This document shows positions 1 to 6,577 of a DNA stretch of 13,522 nt, piece by piece. Source of the stretch: an uncultured Collinsella sp. (GTDB lineage Bacteria; Actinomycetota; Coriobacteriia; Coriobacteriales; Coriobacteriaceae); NCBI GenBank assembly GCA_900754435.1, contig CAAECT010000223.1:1-13522 (forward strand), in the 5' to 3' direction. A model generated the notes under the pieces. That model was not told the origin of the DNA. It was given only the letters and a program-made list of their open reading frames with translations, and ran no database searches. Both the position numbers and the translations under genes were made by a program. The stretch's first letter is position 1; each line of letters begins with the position of its first letter.

Positions 1-11
1 ACGTGAAACGA

Positions 12-40
12 AAGGGCGCTGACCTTCTGGTCGCGCCCTT
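12..40 (-). terminator. Probable intrinsic terminator downstream of lysS
   Basis: Read on the minus strand, an 8-bp arm AAGGGCGC pairs with GCGCCCTT, enclosing a 4-bp GACC/GGTC stem with an AGAA loop and one bulged A. It is followed by TTTCGTTT, a broken U-tract. It lies about 80 nt past the lysS stop and is the better terminator of the two hairpins there. What lies further left is outside the window. Confidence 0.6.
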
Positions 41-87
41 GAAGTTGAACGTCAGATTGTCCAAATGCGGCCCGCGCAGCGTCGAGC

Positions 88-117
88 GGTTACGGCGTTT
101 GGTAAAACGCCGTAACC
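88..117 (-). terminator. Perfect 13-bp stem-loop directly after lysS
   Basis: GGTTACGGCGTTT and AAACGCCGTAACC form a perfect 13-bp stem with a 4-nt loop starting 3 nt after the lysS stop codon. No U-tract follows on either strand, so it may act as a transcript-end stabiliser or as a U-less terminator ahead of the hairpin at 12-40. The structure is certain; its function is inferred. Confidence 0.55.
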
Positions 118-119
118 CC

Positions 120-2084
120 CTAGTACATCTTTGCGCCGGCGGGAATAGAAGCGTCGAGCTGAATCAGGTTAAGGCGCTCCTCGCCCTCCTCCTCGTGGAC
201 GGCACTGATGAGCATGCCGCAGCTGGGAATGCCCATCATCTTGCGCGGCGGCAGATTGGTGATGGCGAGCAAGGTCTTGCCGACCAGGTCCTCGGGCTCA
301 TAATAACCGTGAATGCCGGAGAGGATGGTACGGTCGGTGCCGGTGCCGTCGTCGAGCGTAAAGTTCAGCAGCTTCTTGGACTTCTTGACGGCCTCGCATG
401 CCTTGACCTTCACAGCGCGGAAATCGCTCTTGGAGAAGGTATCGAAGTCGACGAACTCCTCGAACAGCGGCTCAACGGCGATCTTGGAGTAATCGAGCGT
501 GGGCTTAAGCGACTCAACGAACGGGCTCGCGGCGTTGCCGGCCTCGGCAGCCTTGGCGGCAGCGGCACCGGACTGGAAACCCTTCTCGGGCTTCATGTGC
601 GGGAACAGCAGCACGTCGCGGATGGAAGCCTGGTTGGTGAGCAGCATGACCACGCGGTCGATGCCGATGCCGATGCCGCCCGCGGGAGGCATACCGTACT
701 CGAGGGCGCGCACGTAGTCCTCGTCATACTCCATGGCCTCGTCGTCGCCGCCGGCCTTCTCGGCCATCTGGGCAGCAAAGCGCTCAGCCTGGTCGACCGG
801 GTCGTTGAGCTCGGAGAACGCGTTGGCGTACTCGTGACCGGCAATAACCAGCTCAAAGCGGTGCGTCAGACGCGGGTCGTCCTCAAAGCGCTTGGCAAGC
901 GGGCTGACCTCGATGGGGTAATCGCACACGAACGTGGGGTTGACGATGGTGTCCTCGCCCAGCTCATCGTAAATCTCGGCGATAATCTTGCCGGCGGTCC
1001 ACTCGGGCTTAATCTCCAGGCCCTTCTCGCGCGCGGCGGCAGCAAGCTCCTCGACCGGCGTGTCGATGGTGACCTGCTTGCCGAGCACGTCGGAGACGAT
1101 GTCGGTCATGGGACGGCTGGCCCACTCACCAGAAAGGTCGATGGTCTGGCCCTGGTACTCGATGACCTCGGGGTTGCCGATGGCCTTGTTAGCCGCCTTA
1201 ATGACACCCTGGGCGAGCGCCTTCATACCCTCGAGGTCGGAGAAGGCACGGTAGGCCTCCATCGTGGTGAACTCGGGGTTGTGGGTAAGGTCCATGCCCT
1301 CGTTACGGAAGATGCGGCCGATCTCGAACACGCGCTCAAAACCACCGACGATGCAGCGCTTGAGGTGCAGCTCGGTGGCAATACGCAGGTAGCACTCCTG
1401 ATCGAGCGCGTTGAAGTGCGTGATGAACGGCTTGGCAGTAGCGCCGCCCTGGATGGTCTGCAGGATGGGGGTCTCGACCTCCATGTAGCCGTCGGACTCC
1501 ATAAAGCGACGGAAGGTGGAGAGAATCTGCGAACGCTTACGGAAGGTCTCGCGAACGTCGTCGTTGGCGATCAGGTCGACATAGCGCTGGCGATAGCGGG
1601 TCTCCTTGTCGGAAAGACCGTGGAACTTCTCGGGCAGCGGACGAACGGCCTTGGAAAGCAGGGTCGCGCTCTTAGGGGCAACGGAAAGCTGGCCGCGCTG
1701 GGTGCGCACAACCACGCCGGTCACGCCCAGGATATCGCCCAGGTCGAGAGCCTTGAGCGTATTCCAGGCAGCCTCGTCCATGTCGTTGATGCGGCAGAAC
1801 AGTTGAATCTCGGCAGTCGCATCGCGCACGACGATGAACATGATCTTGCCCTGACCGCGCTTGGCGACCACACGGCCGGCGATCTTCACGACGTCCTCGG
1901 TGTCCTCGCCATCGGCAAGCTCGGCGTACTTAGCCTCGATATCGGCAACGTAGTCCTCAAGCTCAGAGTGCTCGGGATAGGGGTTCTGGCCCGCCTCGAA
2001 CAGGGCGGCGCGCTTGGCCAGGCGGGTGGCGCGCTCGTCGTTGAGCGTCGATGCCTGATCTGCGGCGTTCTGGTTCTCTGCCAT
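120..2084 (-). CDS. lysS: Lysyl-tRNA synthetase (class II) with C-terminal tRNA-binding domain
   Basis: Charges tRNA-Lys with lysine in the cytoplasm using ATP. The 654-aa product holds an OB-fold anticodon-binding domain (about 60-150) and a class II catalytic core: motif 1 around 184-208 (RSQILSTFRRF...ETPIL), motif 2 around 253-278 (FEIGRIFRNEG...TTMEAY) and motif 3 at 469-483 (GGIGIGIDRVVML). The ordinary bacterial enzyme ends near residue 500. Here an Ala-rich linker (about 503-530) joins an extra domain (about 545-654) resembling the Trbp111/MetRS C-terminal tRNA-binding OB-fold (SDFRAVKVK, then NLPPRKMMGIPSCGM). That fusion is the notable feature. Start: ATG with GAGGAG 7 nt upstream at 2092-2097. 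It follows greA after a hairpin and ends before two hairpins at the left edge. The name is certain; the extra domain's role is inferred from its family. Confidence 0.97.
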   Translation of the reverse strand: MAENQNAADQASTLNDERATRLAKRAALFEAGQNPYPEHSELEDYVADIEAKYAELADGEDTEDVVKIAGRVVAKRGQGKIMFIVVRDATAEIQLFCRINDMDEAAWNTLKALDLGDILGVTGVVVRTQRGQLSVAPKSATLLSKAVRPLPEKFHGLSDKETRYRQRYVDLIANDDVRETFRKRSQILSTFRRFMESDGYMEVETPILQTIQGGATAKPFITHFNALDQECYLRIATELHLKRCIVGGFERVFEIGRIFRNEGMDLTHNPEFTTMEAYRAFSDLEGMKALAQGVIKAANKAIGNPEVIEYQGQTIDLSGEWASRPMTDIVSDVLGKQVTIDTPVEELAAAAREKGLEIKPEWTAGKIIAEIYDELGEDTIVNPTFVCDYPIEVSPLAKRFEDDPRLTHRFELVIAGHEYANAFSELNDPVDQAERFAAQMAEKAGGDDEAMEYDEDYVRALEYGMPPAGGIGIGIDRVVMLLTNQASIRDVLLFPHMKPEKGFQSGAAAAKAAEAGNAASPFVESLKPTLDYSKIAVEPLFEEFVDFDTFSKSDFRAVKVKACEAVKKSKKLLNFTLDDGTGTDRTILSGIHGYYEPEDLVGKTLLAITNLPPRKMMGIPSCGMLISAVHEEEGEERLNLIQLDASIPAGAKMY

Positions 2085-2101
2085 AAGTTAACTCCTCAAA
2101 C

Positions 2102-2135
2102 TAAAACGCTCCCCAGGATTCGGTCCCAGGGAGCG
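2102..2135 (-). terminator. Terminator or attenuator hairpin between greA and lysS
   Basis: On minus-strand RNA, CGCUCCC-UG-GGA pairs with UCC-UG-GGGAGCG around a CCGAA loop. This gives 12 bp including tandem U-G/G-U wobbles that are C/A mismatches on the plus strand, followed by UUUUAGUUUG. It ends only 5 nt before the lysS ribosome site. Either it ends greA transcripts or it is a leader hairpin of lysS. An upstream CGGUCCC (2153-2159) could pair instead with the GGGACCG inside this hairpin (2121-2127). Confidence 0.7.
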
Positions 2136-2163
2136 AAAACATACCTTTACGCGGGACCGTGGT

Positions 2164-2634
2164 CTAGCGTGCAATCTTGGCGATGGTGTAGACGCGAGTC
2201 TTGCCGGAAGGCGTAACGACCTCGACGGAGTCGCCCTCGCCGTGACCGATGATGGCGTGGCCGACCGGAGACTCGTTGGAAATCTTGTGCTCGAGCGAGT
2301 TGGTCTCGGTGGTACCGACGAGCGTGACTTCCATGACCTCGCCGTTGGGATCAATCAGCGAAACGGTGGAACCGATGGAGACGGTCAGATCGCCCGTGGT
2401 GGCAGCAACCTGAGCGTTGGCGAGGATGGCCTGGATCTCGGCAATACGAGCGGCGTTCTGGGCCTGCTTGTCCTTGGCGGCATCGTACTCGGAGTTCTCC
2501 GAAAGGTCGCCGAACGCGCGGGCTTCCTTGATGTCCTCGACGATCTCCTTGGCGTAATCACCCTCACGCCAAGCGAGCTCCTCGACGAGCTTCTGGCGGC
2601 CCTCAGCGGTCAGTACGATCTGGCTTGCGTCCAT
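2164..2634 (-). CDS. greA: Transcription elongation factor GreA
   Basis: Binds RNA polymerase through the secondary channel and stimulates cleavage of backtracked transcripts. The 156-aa product is of family length (about 158). It has the N-terminal coiled coil with the acidic tip signature GDLSENSEYDAAKDKQ (residues 42-57) and the C-terminal FKBP-like domain with SPVGHAIIGHGEGD. The ATG at 2634 is chosen because GGGGAG lies 8 nt upstream; a longer reading from a TTG at 2664 has no ribosome site and adds non-family sequence. A consensus -35 hexamer TTGACA (2670-2675) lies just after the tatA terminator, but no good -10 sits at the right distance, so the promoter remains unclear. Downstream is the hairpin before lysS. 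Confidence 0.96.
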   Translation of the reverse strand: MDASQIVLTAEGRQKLVEELAWREGDYAKEIVEDIKEARAFGDLSENSEYDAAKDKQAQNAARIAEIQAILANAQVAATTGDLTVSIGSTVSLIDPNGEVMEVTLVGTTETNSLEHKISNESPVGHAIIGHGEGDSVEVVTPSGKTRVYTIAKIAR

Positions 2635-2677
2635 ACGGATATCTCCCCAACTCTGATCAAACAATCAACTGTCAACA

Positions 2678-2715
2678 AAACGAAAAAGACCGGCTAGCCT
2701 GCGGGCAAGCCGGTC
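2678..2715 (-). terminator. Intrinsic terminator after tatA
   Basis: On the minus strand, GACCGGCT pairs with AGCCGGTC, then an opposed mismatch, then GCC/GGC around a 4-nt loop, followed by TTTTTCGTTTTG. This is a strong hairpin plus U-tract, 25 nt after the tatA stop. It separates tatA from greA. Confidence 0.9.
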
Positions 2716-2740
2716 AGGTGCTCACCCCAAAGGGATGGGA

Positions 2741-3016
2741 CTACTCTGCGTCCGCGTCGCTGTCCTCTGCCTGCTTCTTCTTGGCAGCAGCGAGCTTGGC
2801 CTCGAGCTCAGCGATCTCCTTGTCCTCCTCGGACTGCTCGACAACGACCTCCTCGGCCTGCTTGGTCTCGGCCTTATCGTCGCCTTCCATACCCTCGCGG
2901 ATATTCTTGACGGTAGAGCCGAGGGACTTGCCGAGCTTCGGCAAGTTCTTGGGCCCGAAGATAATCAGGACAACGACGAGAATAATGATGAGCTCAGGAG
3001 CCCTCAGTCCAAACAT
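2741..3016 (-). CDS. tatA: Twin-arginine translocase subunit TatA
   Basis: Membrane component that forms the protein-conducting part of the Tat pathway for folded proteins. The 91-aa product starts with a short exposed end, then a single hydrophobic helix (about 7-20, PELIIILVVVLIIFG). The FGPKNLPKLGKSLG hinge and amphipathic helix (20-33) follow, then an acidic, Lys/Glu/Ala-rich tail likely to be helical. Start: ATG at 3016 with GGAGG 5 nt upstream. The frame stays open upstream into tRNA-Pro, but that part is not coding. It stands alone between its own promoter and terminator. No tatC is in the window, so the partner must be elsewhere. TatA and TatB are hard to separate by sequence; the short length favours TatA. 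Confidence 0.9.
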   Translation of the reverse strand: MFGLRAPELIIILVVVLIIFGPKNLPKLGKSLGSTVKNIREGMEGDDKAETKQAEEVVVEQSEEDKEIAELEAKLAAAKKKQAEDSDADAE

Positions 3017-3052
3017 GTAGACCTCCACAATACAGCGAGACAAGCTCGAATG

Positions 3053-3081
3053 AGTATACCGCGGGTATCGCGGTATCACAA
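3053..3081 (-). promoter_or_regulatory. tatA promoter with palindromic spacer
   Basis: On the minus strand, TTGTGA (3076-3081) and TATACT (3053-3058) are 17 bp apart, a good sigma-A type promoter about 40 nt before the tatA ATG. A perfect inverted repeat, ATACCGCG-GGTAT-CGCGGTAT (3056-3076), fills the spacer and touches both hexamers, as an operator would. The promoter is well supported; regulation by a dimeric factor is inference. Confidence 0.75.
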
Positions 3082-3089
3082 CAATAGCT

Positions 3090-3117
3090 AAAAAAAGGGA
3101 CCGCAAGAAGCGGTCCC
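3090..3117 (-). terminator. Intrinsic terminator of tRNA-Pro
   Basis: GGGACCGC and GCGGTCCC form a perfect 8-bp stem with a 5-nt loop, followed on the minus strand by seven T. It lies 12 nt after the tRNA CCA end and just upstream of the tatA promoter. Confidence 0.93.
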
Positions 3118-3128
3118 TCCTCATGCTC

Positions 3129-3205
3129 TGGTCGGGTTGACTGGATTTGAACCAGCGACCCCTGCGTCCCGAACGCAGTGCTCTACCAAACTGAGCCACA
3201 ACCCG
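3129..3205 (-). tRNA. tRNA-Pro (anticodon CGG), CCA encoded
   Basis: The minus strand folds as a complete cloverleaf: acceptor CGGGTTG/CAACCCG with the C1-G72 pair typical of bacterial tRNA-Pro, D-arm GCTC/GAGC, anticodon stem CTGCG/CGCAG with loop TTCGGGA (anticodon CGG, G37), T-arm with loop TTCAAAT, discriminator A and genomic CCA. It decodes CCG. It sits 49 nt after ispE with no terminator between. A weak -10 like element (TACTAT, 3217-3222) has no clear -35, so it may be read from the veg-ispE unit or from its own promoter. Confidence 0.95.
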
Positions 3206-3254
3206 TTAGCTCGACTATAGTAACAAAGATTTCCGTCGTGTGCTAGAGAAATTT

Positions 3255-4151
3255 TTACTTCTTTGGCACTTCGATGCGAACCGTGTTGGGAATGAGCTCC
3301 GTCGCGCAGGCCCACCAGCCGTTTTGCTGGGCAGCGTCGGCAAGCCTTTCGGCCGTGGCGGCGGTGTCGCAAATGGCAAACGAGCAGGCGCCCGATCCGC
3401 ACACATCTACAGCAACGGTGCCGTCTTGTTTACGCAGCCAATCGAGAACCGTTTGTATCTGCGGCTCCATCTGTGCGGAAATGACACCCAGGTTGTTATG
3501 GATGAGCGCATATGCCGTCTCGGCATCACCAGCATGCAAGGCAGAAGCTATCGCGCCGGGCTTGTCTGCAGGCACCGGAGCCTCGTCAAAACGTCGATAG
3601 GCTTCAATTGTCGAAACGCTTGCCTCGCGCGGCTTGACCAACACGACGGGCGTTGCGGGCAGCGCGGGATACTCAGTTGCCAGCACGTCTCCCCCACCTA
3701 CGTAGAACGCAGGGCTCGCGTGCAAAAAGAACGGGACGTCAGCACCAATACCCCGCGCAATGTCGTCGAGCGCGGGGTCGGTGCGATCAATTCCCCAGAG
3801 CTCCGCCAAGGCGACAATGACCGCGGCCGCATCCGTCGAGGGGCCGCCCAAGCCGGCGCACAATGGAATGCGCTTCTCAATCGTCACGCAGATGTTTGCC
3901 TCGCGACCATAATGCTCGGCCATAGCAACCGCAGCCCGATACGCCGTATTCTTTTGCATGGGAAAATCTGATGCCGGAACCGTCTGGACGGTCAGCGCCT
4001 GTGCCGGCGTAACCGTCACGGTATCGGAAAGACCGACAGCTGCCATCAGGGAATCGACCCTGTGGTAGCCGCGGTCATCGCGCTCGGTATGAACCCCCAG
4101 GTAGAGGTTAATCTTTGCCGGCGCGGTAAGGGTGAGGGACCGATCGGTCAC
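3255..4151 (-). CDS. ispE: 4-diphosphocytidyl-2-C-methyl-D-erythritol kinase
   Basis: GHMP-fold kinase that phosphorylates the 2-OH of CDP-methylerythritol in the MEP isoprenoid pathway, in the cytoplasm. The 298-aa product has the substrate motif PAKINLYL (11-18, Lys13), the ATP-binding motif GLGGPSTDAAAV (100-111), the likely catalytic Asp138 in GADVPFFL, and the third GHMP motif CGSGACSFAI (251-260). The ATP loop reads GGPSTDA rather than the more usual GGGSSDA. The start is GTG, 2 nt after the veg stop, with GAGGAG 8 nt upstream inside the end of veg, so translation is probably coupled. The veg-ispE pairing matches Bacillus subtilis. tRNA-Pro follows downstream. Confidence 0.95.
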   Translation of the reverse strand: MTDRSLTLTAPAKINLYLGVHTERDDRGYHRVDSLMAAVGLSDTVTVTPAQALTVQTVPASDFPMQKNTAYRAAVAMAEHYGREANICVTIEKRIPLCAGLGGPSTDAAAVIVALAELWGIDRTDPALDDIARGIGADVPFFLHASPAFYVGGGDVLATEYPALPATPVVLVKPREASVSTIEAYRRFDEAPVPADKPGAIASALHAGDAETAYALIHNNLGVISAQMEPQIQTVLDWLRKQDGTVAVDVCGSGACSFAICDTAATAERLADAAQQNGWWACATELIPNTVRIEVPKK

Positions 4152-4153
4152 CG

Positions 4154-4450
4154 CTAGTGCTCCTCGAGCTGGTTGCCGAGCGGGGTAAAGATATGCTCGC
4201 CGCTCTCGGGGTCAAACAGTTCGACCTGCCCGGTGAGGACATCGATATACTGGTAGGACTGACGCGACTTGCGGCCGCGGCGCTCGTCAACCTCGACGAT
4301 AAAGACTGCCGGATGGACGCTCTTGATGGTGCCCATGCGCTCGACGACGCGGGTGCGGCCCATGTTGGCCTTCACCTTAACGCGATCGCCCACCATATCG
4401 GTCAGCTTCTCGTGGATGTCGTCGACGTGATTGACTTCCATCTCTTCCAT
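4154..4450 (-). CDS. veg: Veg family protein
   Basis: Small protein of the Veg family. In Bacillus subtilis Veg is reported to promote biofilm matrix gene expression; the molecular role is not settled. The product (98 aa) holds the family core from about 24 to 78: VKVKANMGRTRVVERMGTI, then HPAVFIVEVDE and QSYQYIDVLTGQVEL. A short acidic N-terminus and a C-terminal tail (about 79-98, DPESGEHIFTPLGN) make it slightly longer than the Bacillus protein. ATG at 4450 is chosen because GGAGG lies 8 nt upstream; the longer reading from a TTG at 4474 lacks a ribosome site, and the ATG at 4441 is possible. It begins a unit with ispE, expressed from the promoter at 4518-4547. Confidence 0.88.
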   Translation of the reverse strand: MEEMEVNHVDDIHEKLTDMVGDRVKVKANMGRTRVVERMGTIKSVHPAVFIVEVDERRGRKSRQSYQYIDVLTGQVELFDPESGEHIFTPLGNQLEEH

Positions 4451-4477
4451 GAACAGGGCCTCCAGAAGATGCAATTC

Positions 4478-4497
4478 AAAAAGGGGATAATACCCCT
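4478..4497 (-). other. Small hairpin with T-run in the veg leader
   Basis: On the minus strand AGGGG-TATTAT-CCCCT is followed by TTTT, within the predicted 5' leader of veg. The stem is only 5 bp, so attenuation is possible but weakly supported. Confidence 0.3.
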
Positions 4498-4517
4498 AAG
4501 ATAGACAAAACTCTAAT

Positions 4518-4547
4518 ACTATAGCACCCTGTTGCGACCACGCGCAA
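4518..4547 (-). promoter_or_regulatory. Promoter for veg-ispE
   Basis: On the minus strand, TTGCGC (4542-4547) and TATAGT (4518-4523) are 18 bp apart, and TGC directly before the -10 makes it an extended -10 (TGCTATAGT). The predicted leader is about 60 nt. The -35 touches the arm of the dyad that overlaps the dtd stop. Confidence 0.7.
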
Positions 4548-4566
4548 GTAGCTAATTTGGCTACTT
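4546..4566 (-). other. Inverted repeat overlapping the dtd stop codon
   Basis: AAGTAGC and GCTACTT form a perfect 7-bp stem with a 7-nt loop starting within the dtd TAA. No T-tract follows on the minus strand. It may end dtd transcripts weakly, or bind a protein next to the veg -35. Confidence 0.45.
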
Positions 4567-5011
4567 ACAGATTGTCGGTATCGAGGACGATGGTGAACGG
4601 ACCGTCGTTGACCAAGTCGACTTTCATATCGGCGCCAAAGATGCCGTGCGCCACGTGTTCGACATCTTTGCGAACGAGCGTCAAGAAGTACTCGTAGAGC
4701 TCGTTGGCAACATCGGGGGCGCCGGCATCGGTAAACGATGGGCGGCGGCCGTGACGGCAATCGGCGAACAGCGTGAACTGCGACACTACGAGAACCTCGC
4801 CGTCGACATCGGCAAGTGCCAGGTTGGTCTTGCCGTTCTCGTCCTCGTTAATGCGCAAGCCGCGGAGCTTGCCCCACAGCTTATCAGCCTCGGCGCGCGT
4901 GTCGCCGTGGCCCACGCCCAACAGCACCAGATAGCCGCGCCCAATTTTGCCCACGTACTCGCCGTCGACCGTCACGCCGGCGTTGAGCACGCGCTGAACC
5001 ACCGCACGCAC
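4565..5011 (-). CDS. dtd: D-aminoacyl-tRNA deacylase
   Basis: Hydrolyses D-amino acids (and glycine mischarged on tRNA-Ala) from tRNA, a chirality checkpoint of translation. The 148-aa product has the normal family length and both active-site signatures: SQFTLFADC (77-85) and NDGPFT (135-140) with the Gly137-Pro138 cis-proline motif that enforces D-specificity. The start is GTG at 5011, with GAGGAG 6 nt upstream lying in the end of rdgB. Only 3 nt separate it from the rdgB stop, so the two are probably translationally coupled. Downstream is a stem overlapping the stop, then the veg promoter. Confidence 0.95.
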   Translation of the reverse strand: MRAVVQRVLNAGVTVDGEYVGKIGRGYLVLLGVGHGDTRAEADKLWGKLRGLRINEDENGKTNLALADVDGEVLVVSQFTLFADCRHGRRPSFTDAGAPDVANELYEYFLTLVRKDVEHVAHGIFGADMKVDLVNDGPFTIVLDTDNL

Positions 5012-5014
5012 AGC

Positions 5015-5656
5015 CTACTCCTCGCCCGTCAGTTTGGCGGATAGGTGCTCGAGCGCATGGAATCGATGGCTGATGGCGTTCTTCTCGTCCGCCGTGAGCT
5101 CGGCCATAGTCTTGCCCGGCGTATCGACCGGCAGGAACAGCGGGTCGTAGCCAAAGCCGTGATCGCCGCGGCCCTCGTGCGCGATAACGCCCTCACAGGC
5201 GCCCTCGCCATAGGTGACCAGGCCGTCCGTATCGATGAGCGCAACGACGCTCATAAAGCGCGCGGTGCGGTCCTCGTCTGCCACGCCTTCCAGATTCACG
5301 AGCAGCTTGGCATTGTTGGCGGCATCGTCGCCGTGCACGCCCGCATAGCGTGCGCTGTACACGCCCGGCTCACCGTCCAGGGCATCAACGACCAGGCCCG
5401 AATCGTCGGCGATGGCCATAAGCCCCGTCTCCTCTACCGCGGCCTGCGCCTTGATGATGGCGTTCTCCAAAAACGTCGTGCCGTTTTCCTCGGGGTCCTC
5501 AAAATCACCCAGCTGGCCCAACGCCACAAAGCGAACCTCGGGCATGACCTTGCCCAAAATGGCCTCGATCTCGGTGAGCTTATGGGCATTGCCCGTTGCC
5601 ACGACGATGGTCGCCGCCGGGTCGAGGGTGTCGATATCGATCTTCTCTAGTGCCAT
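5015..5656 (-). CDS. rdgB: XTP/dITP diphosphatase (RdgB/HAM1 family)
   Basis: Cleaves non-canonical purine triphosphates (dITP, XTP, ITP) to monophosphates and pyrophosphate, cleaning the nucleotide pool. The 213-aa product shows the family signatures in order: TGNAHKLTE (21-29), FLENAIIKA (63-70 region), ADDSGLVVDALDG (83-95), HGFGYDPLFLP (166-176) and KNAISHR (192-198). ATG at 5656 is preceded by AAGGAGG at 6-nt spacing; a longer reading from a TTG at 5692 lacks a ribosome site. rph lies 140 nt upstream, the order found in many bacteria. A terminator follows rph, yet no convincing promoter is visible before rdgB, so read-through may feed it. Confidence 0.95.
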   Translation of the reverse strand: MALEKIDIDTLDPAATIVVATGNAHKLTEIEAILGKVMPEVRFVALGQLGDFEDPEENGTTFLENAIIKAQAAVEETGLMAIADDSGLVVDALDGEPGVYSARYAGVHGDDAANNAKLLVNLEGVADEDRTARFMSVVALIDTDGLVTYGEGACEGVIAHEGRGDHGFGYDPLFLPVDTPGKTMAELTADEKNAISHRFHALEHLSAKLTGEE

Positions 5657-5761
5657 GACTGGCCTCCTTGTCTCTATAGCAATGCCGCCCAAGGGAAACT
5701 GGCCTCGAGCCCTCTCCCCTCCCTGGCGACAGAAACCTTATACTTCGACGTTTTCCCAGAT

Positions 5762-5798
5762 AAAACCTACCAAAATTAACATCCCTTTTTGGCAGGTT
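5762..5798 (-). terminator. Intrinsic terminator after rph
   Basis: On the minus strand AACCTGCCAAAA pairs with TTTTGGTAGGTT (one G-U wobble, 12 bp) around an 11-nt loop, followed by TTATC. It overlaps the rph stop codon. The tail is short, so some read-through into rdgB is plausible. Confidence 0.65.
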
Positions 5799-6522
5799 AG
5801 GCGAGGGCTTGGCGCTGAAGCTCGATGAGCTCGGCGATGCCCTTGTCGCCCAGGTCGAGCAGGGCGTTGAGACGCTTGCGGTCGAAGGGCGCCTGCTCGC
5901 CGGTGCCTTGGAGCTCAATCATCTCGCCGGTGTCGGTAGCGACGAGATTCATGTCGACCTCGGCGTGGCTGTCCTCGGAATAATCGAGGTCGAGCATGGT
6001 GTTGCCGTCGACAACGCCCATAGAGATGGCGGCAACCTGACCCGTGAGCGGAATGCGCTCGATCTTGCCGGCCTCGACCCACATAGCAAGGGCGTCGTGC
6101 AGCGCCACCCAGGCACCGGTAATGCTCGCCGTACGCGTGCCGCCATCCGCCTGGATCACATCGCAGTCGACGGTAACGGTGTACTCGCCGAGCGCCTTCA
6201 TGTTGACGACGGTACGCAGGCTGCGGCCGATGAGGCGCTCGATCTCCATGGAGCGGCCCTTACGCTTGGCGTACTCGCGCTTGCAACGCTTACCGGTCGA
6301 TGCCGGCAGCATGGCATACTCTGCGGCTACCCAACCGGCCTTGGCACCCTTGCGCCAGCCCGGCACGCCCTCCTCGATGGTGGCGGCACAAAGCACGCGC
6401 GTGTCGCCGAACTCAGCCAGGCACGAGCCGTGGGCATGTTTCATAACACCACGGGTGAGCTTGACGGGGCGCAGCTCATTGGCGGCACGGCCGTTGGCAC
6501 GGTTGACCTGCATGTACTCCAT
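5797..6522 (-). CDS. rph: Ribonuclease PH
   Basis: Phosphorolytic 3'-5' exoribonuclease that trims tRNA precursors using phosphate; it works as a hexameric ring. The 241-aa length fits the family. Visible signatures are [17 protein letters not shown] (63-79), [15 protein letters not shown] (89-103), [20 protein letters not shown] (118-137, with phosphate-binding Arg130) and the metal site [14 protein letters not shown] (177-190). ATG at 6522 has AAAGGA 7 nt upstream; the ATG three codons in has a ribosome site too close. It sits between murI (55 nt upstream) and rdgB, an arrangement resembling the racE-rph-rdgB region of Bacillus subtilis. Confidence 0.97.
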   Translation of the reverse strand: MEYMQVNRANGRAANELRPVKLTRGVMKHAHGSCLAEFGDTRVLCAATIEEGVPGWRKGAKAGWVAAEYAMLPASTGKRCKREYAKRKGRSMEIERLIGRSLRTVVNMKALGEYTVTVDCDVIQADGGTRTASITGAWVALHDALAMWVEAGKIERIPLTGQVAAISMGVVDGNTMLDLDYSEDSHAEVDMNLVATDTGEMIELQGTGEQAPFDRKRLNALLDLGDKGIAELIELQRQALA

Positions 6523-6577
6523 AGAAATATCCTTTCGGCAGAAGAAGAGGGCAAGTCTTTGGACGGTAACCCTACAT

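Noticed and set aside
2085..2163. T-box riboswitch ahead of lysS
   Set aside because: The spacer is under 80 nt and holds no T-box sequence or specifier stem.
3..2216. A 737-codon open frame on the plus strand opposite lysS and the end of greA
   Set aside because: It mirrors the codon bias of a GC-rich gene, covers two clear genes, is rich in Leu/Val/Gly/Asp without domains, and has no ribosome site.
3017..3199. Upstream in-frame extension of tatA by 61 residues
   Set aside because: It runs through the tRNA-Pro gene, its terminator and the tatA promoter; the ATG at 3016 has a proper ribosome site and the family start.
5673..5681. Extended -10 (TGCTATAGA, minus strand) before rdgB
   Set aside because: Its start point would fall inside the rdgB ribosome site, leaving no usable leader, and there is no -35.
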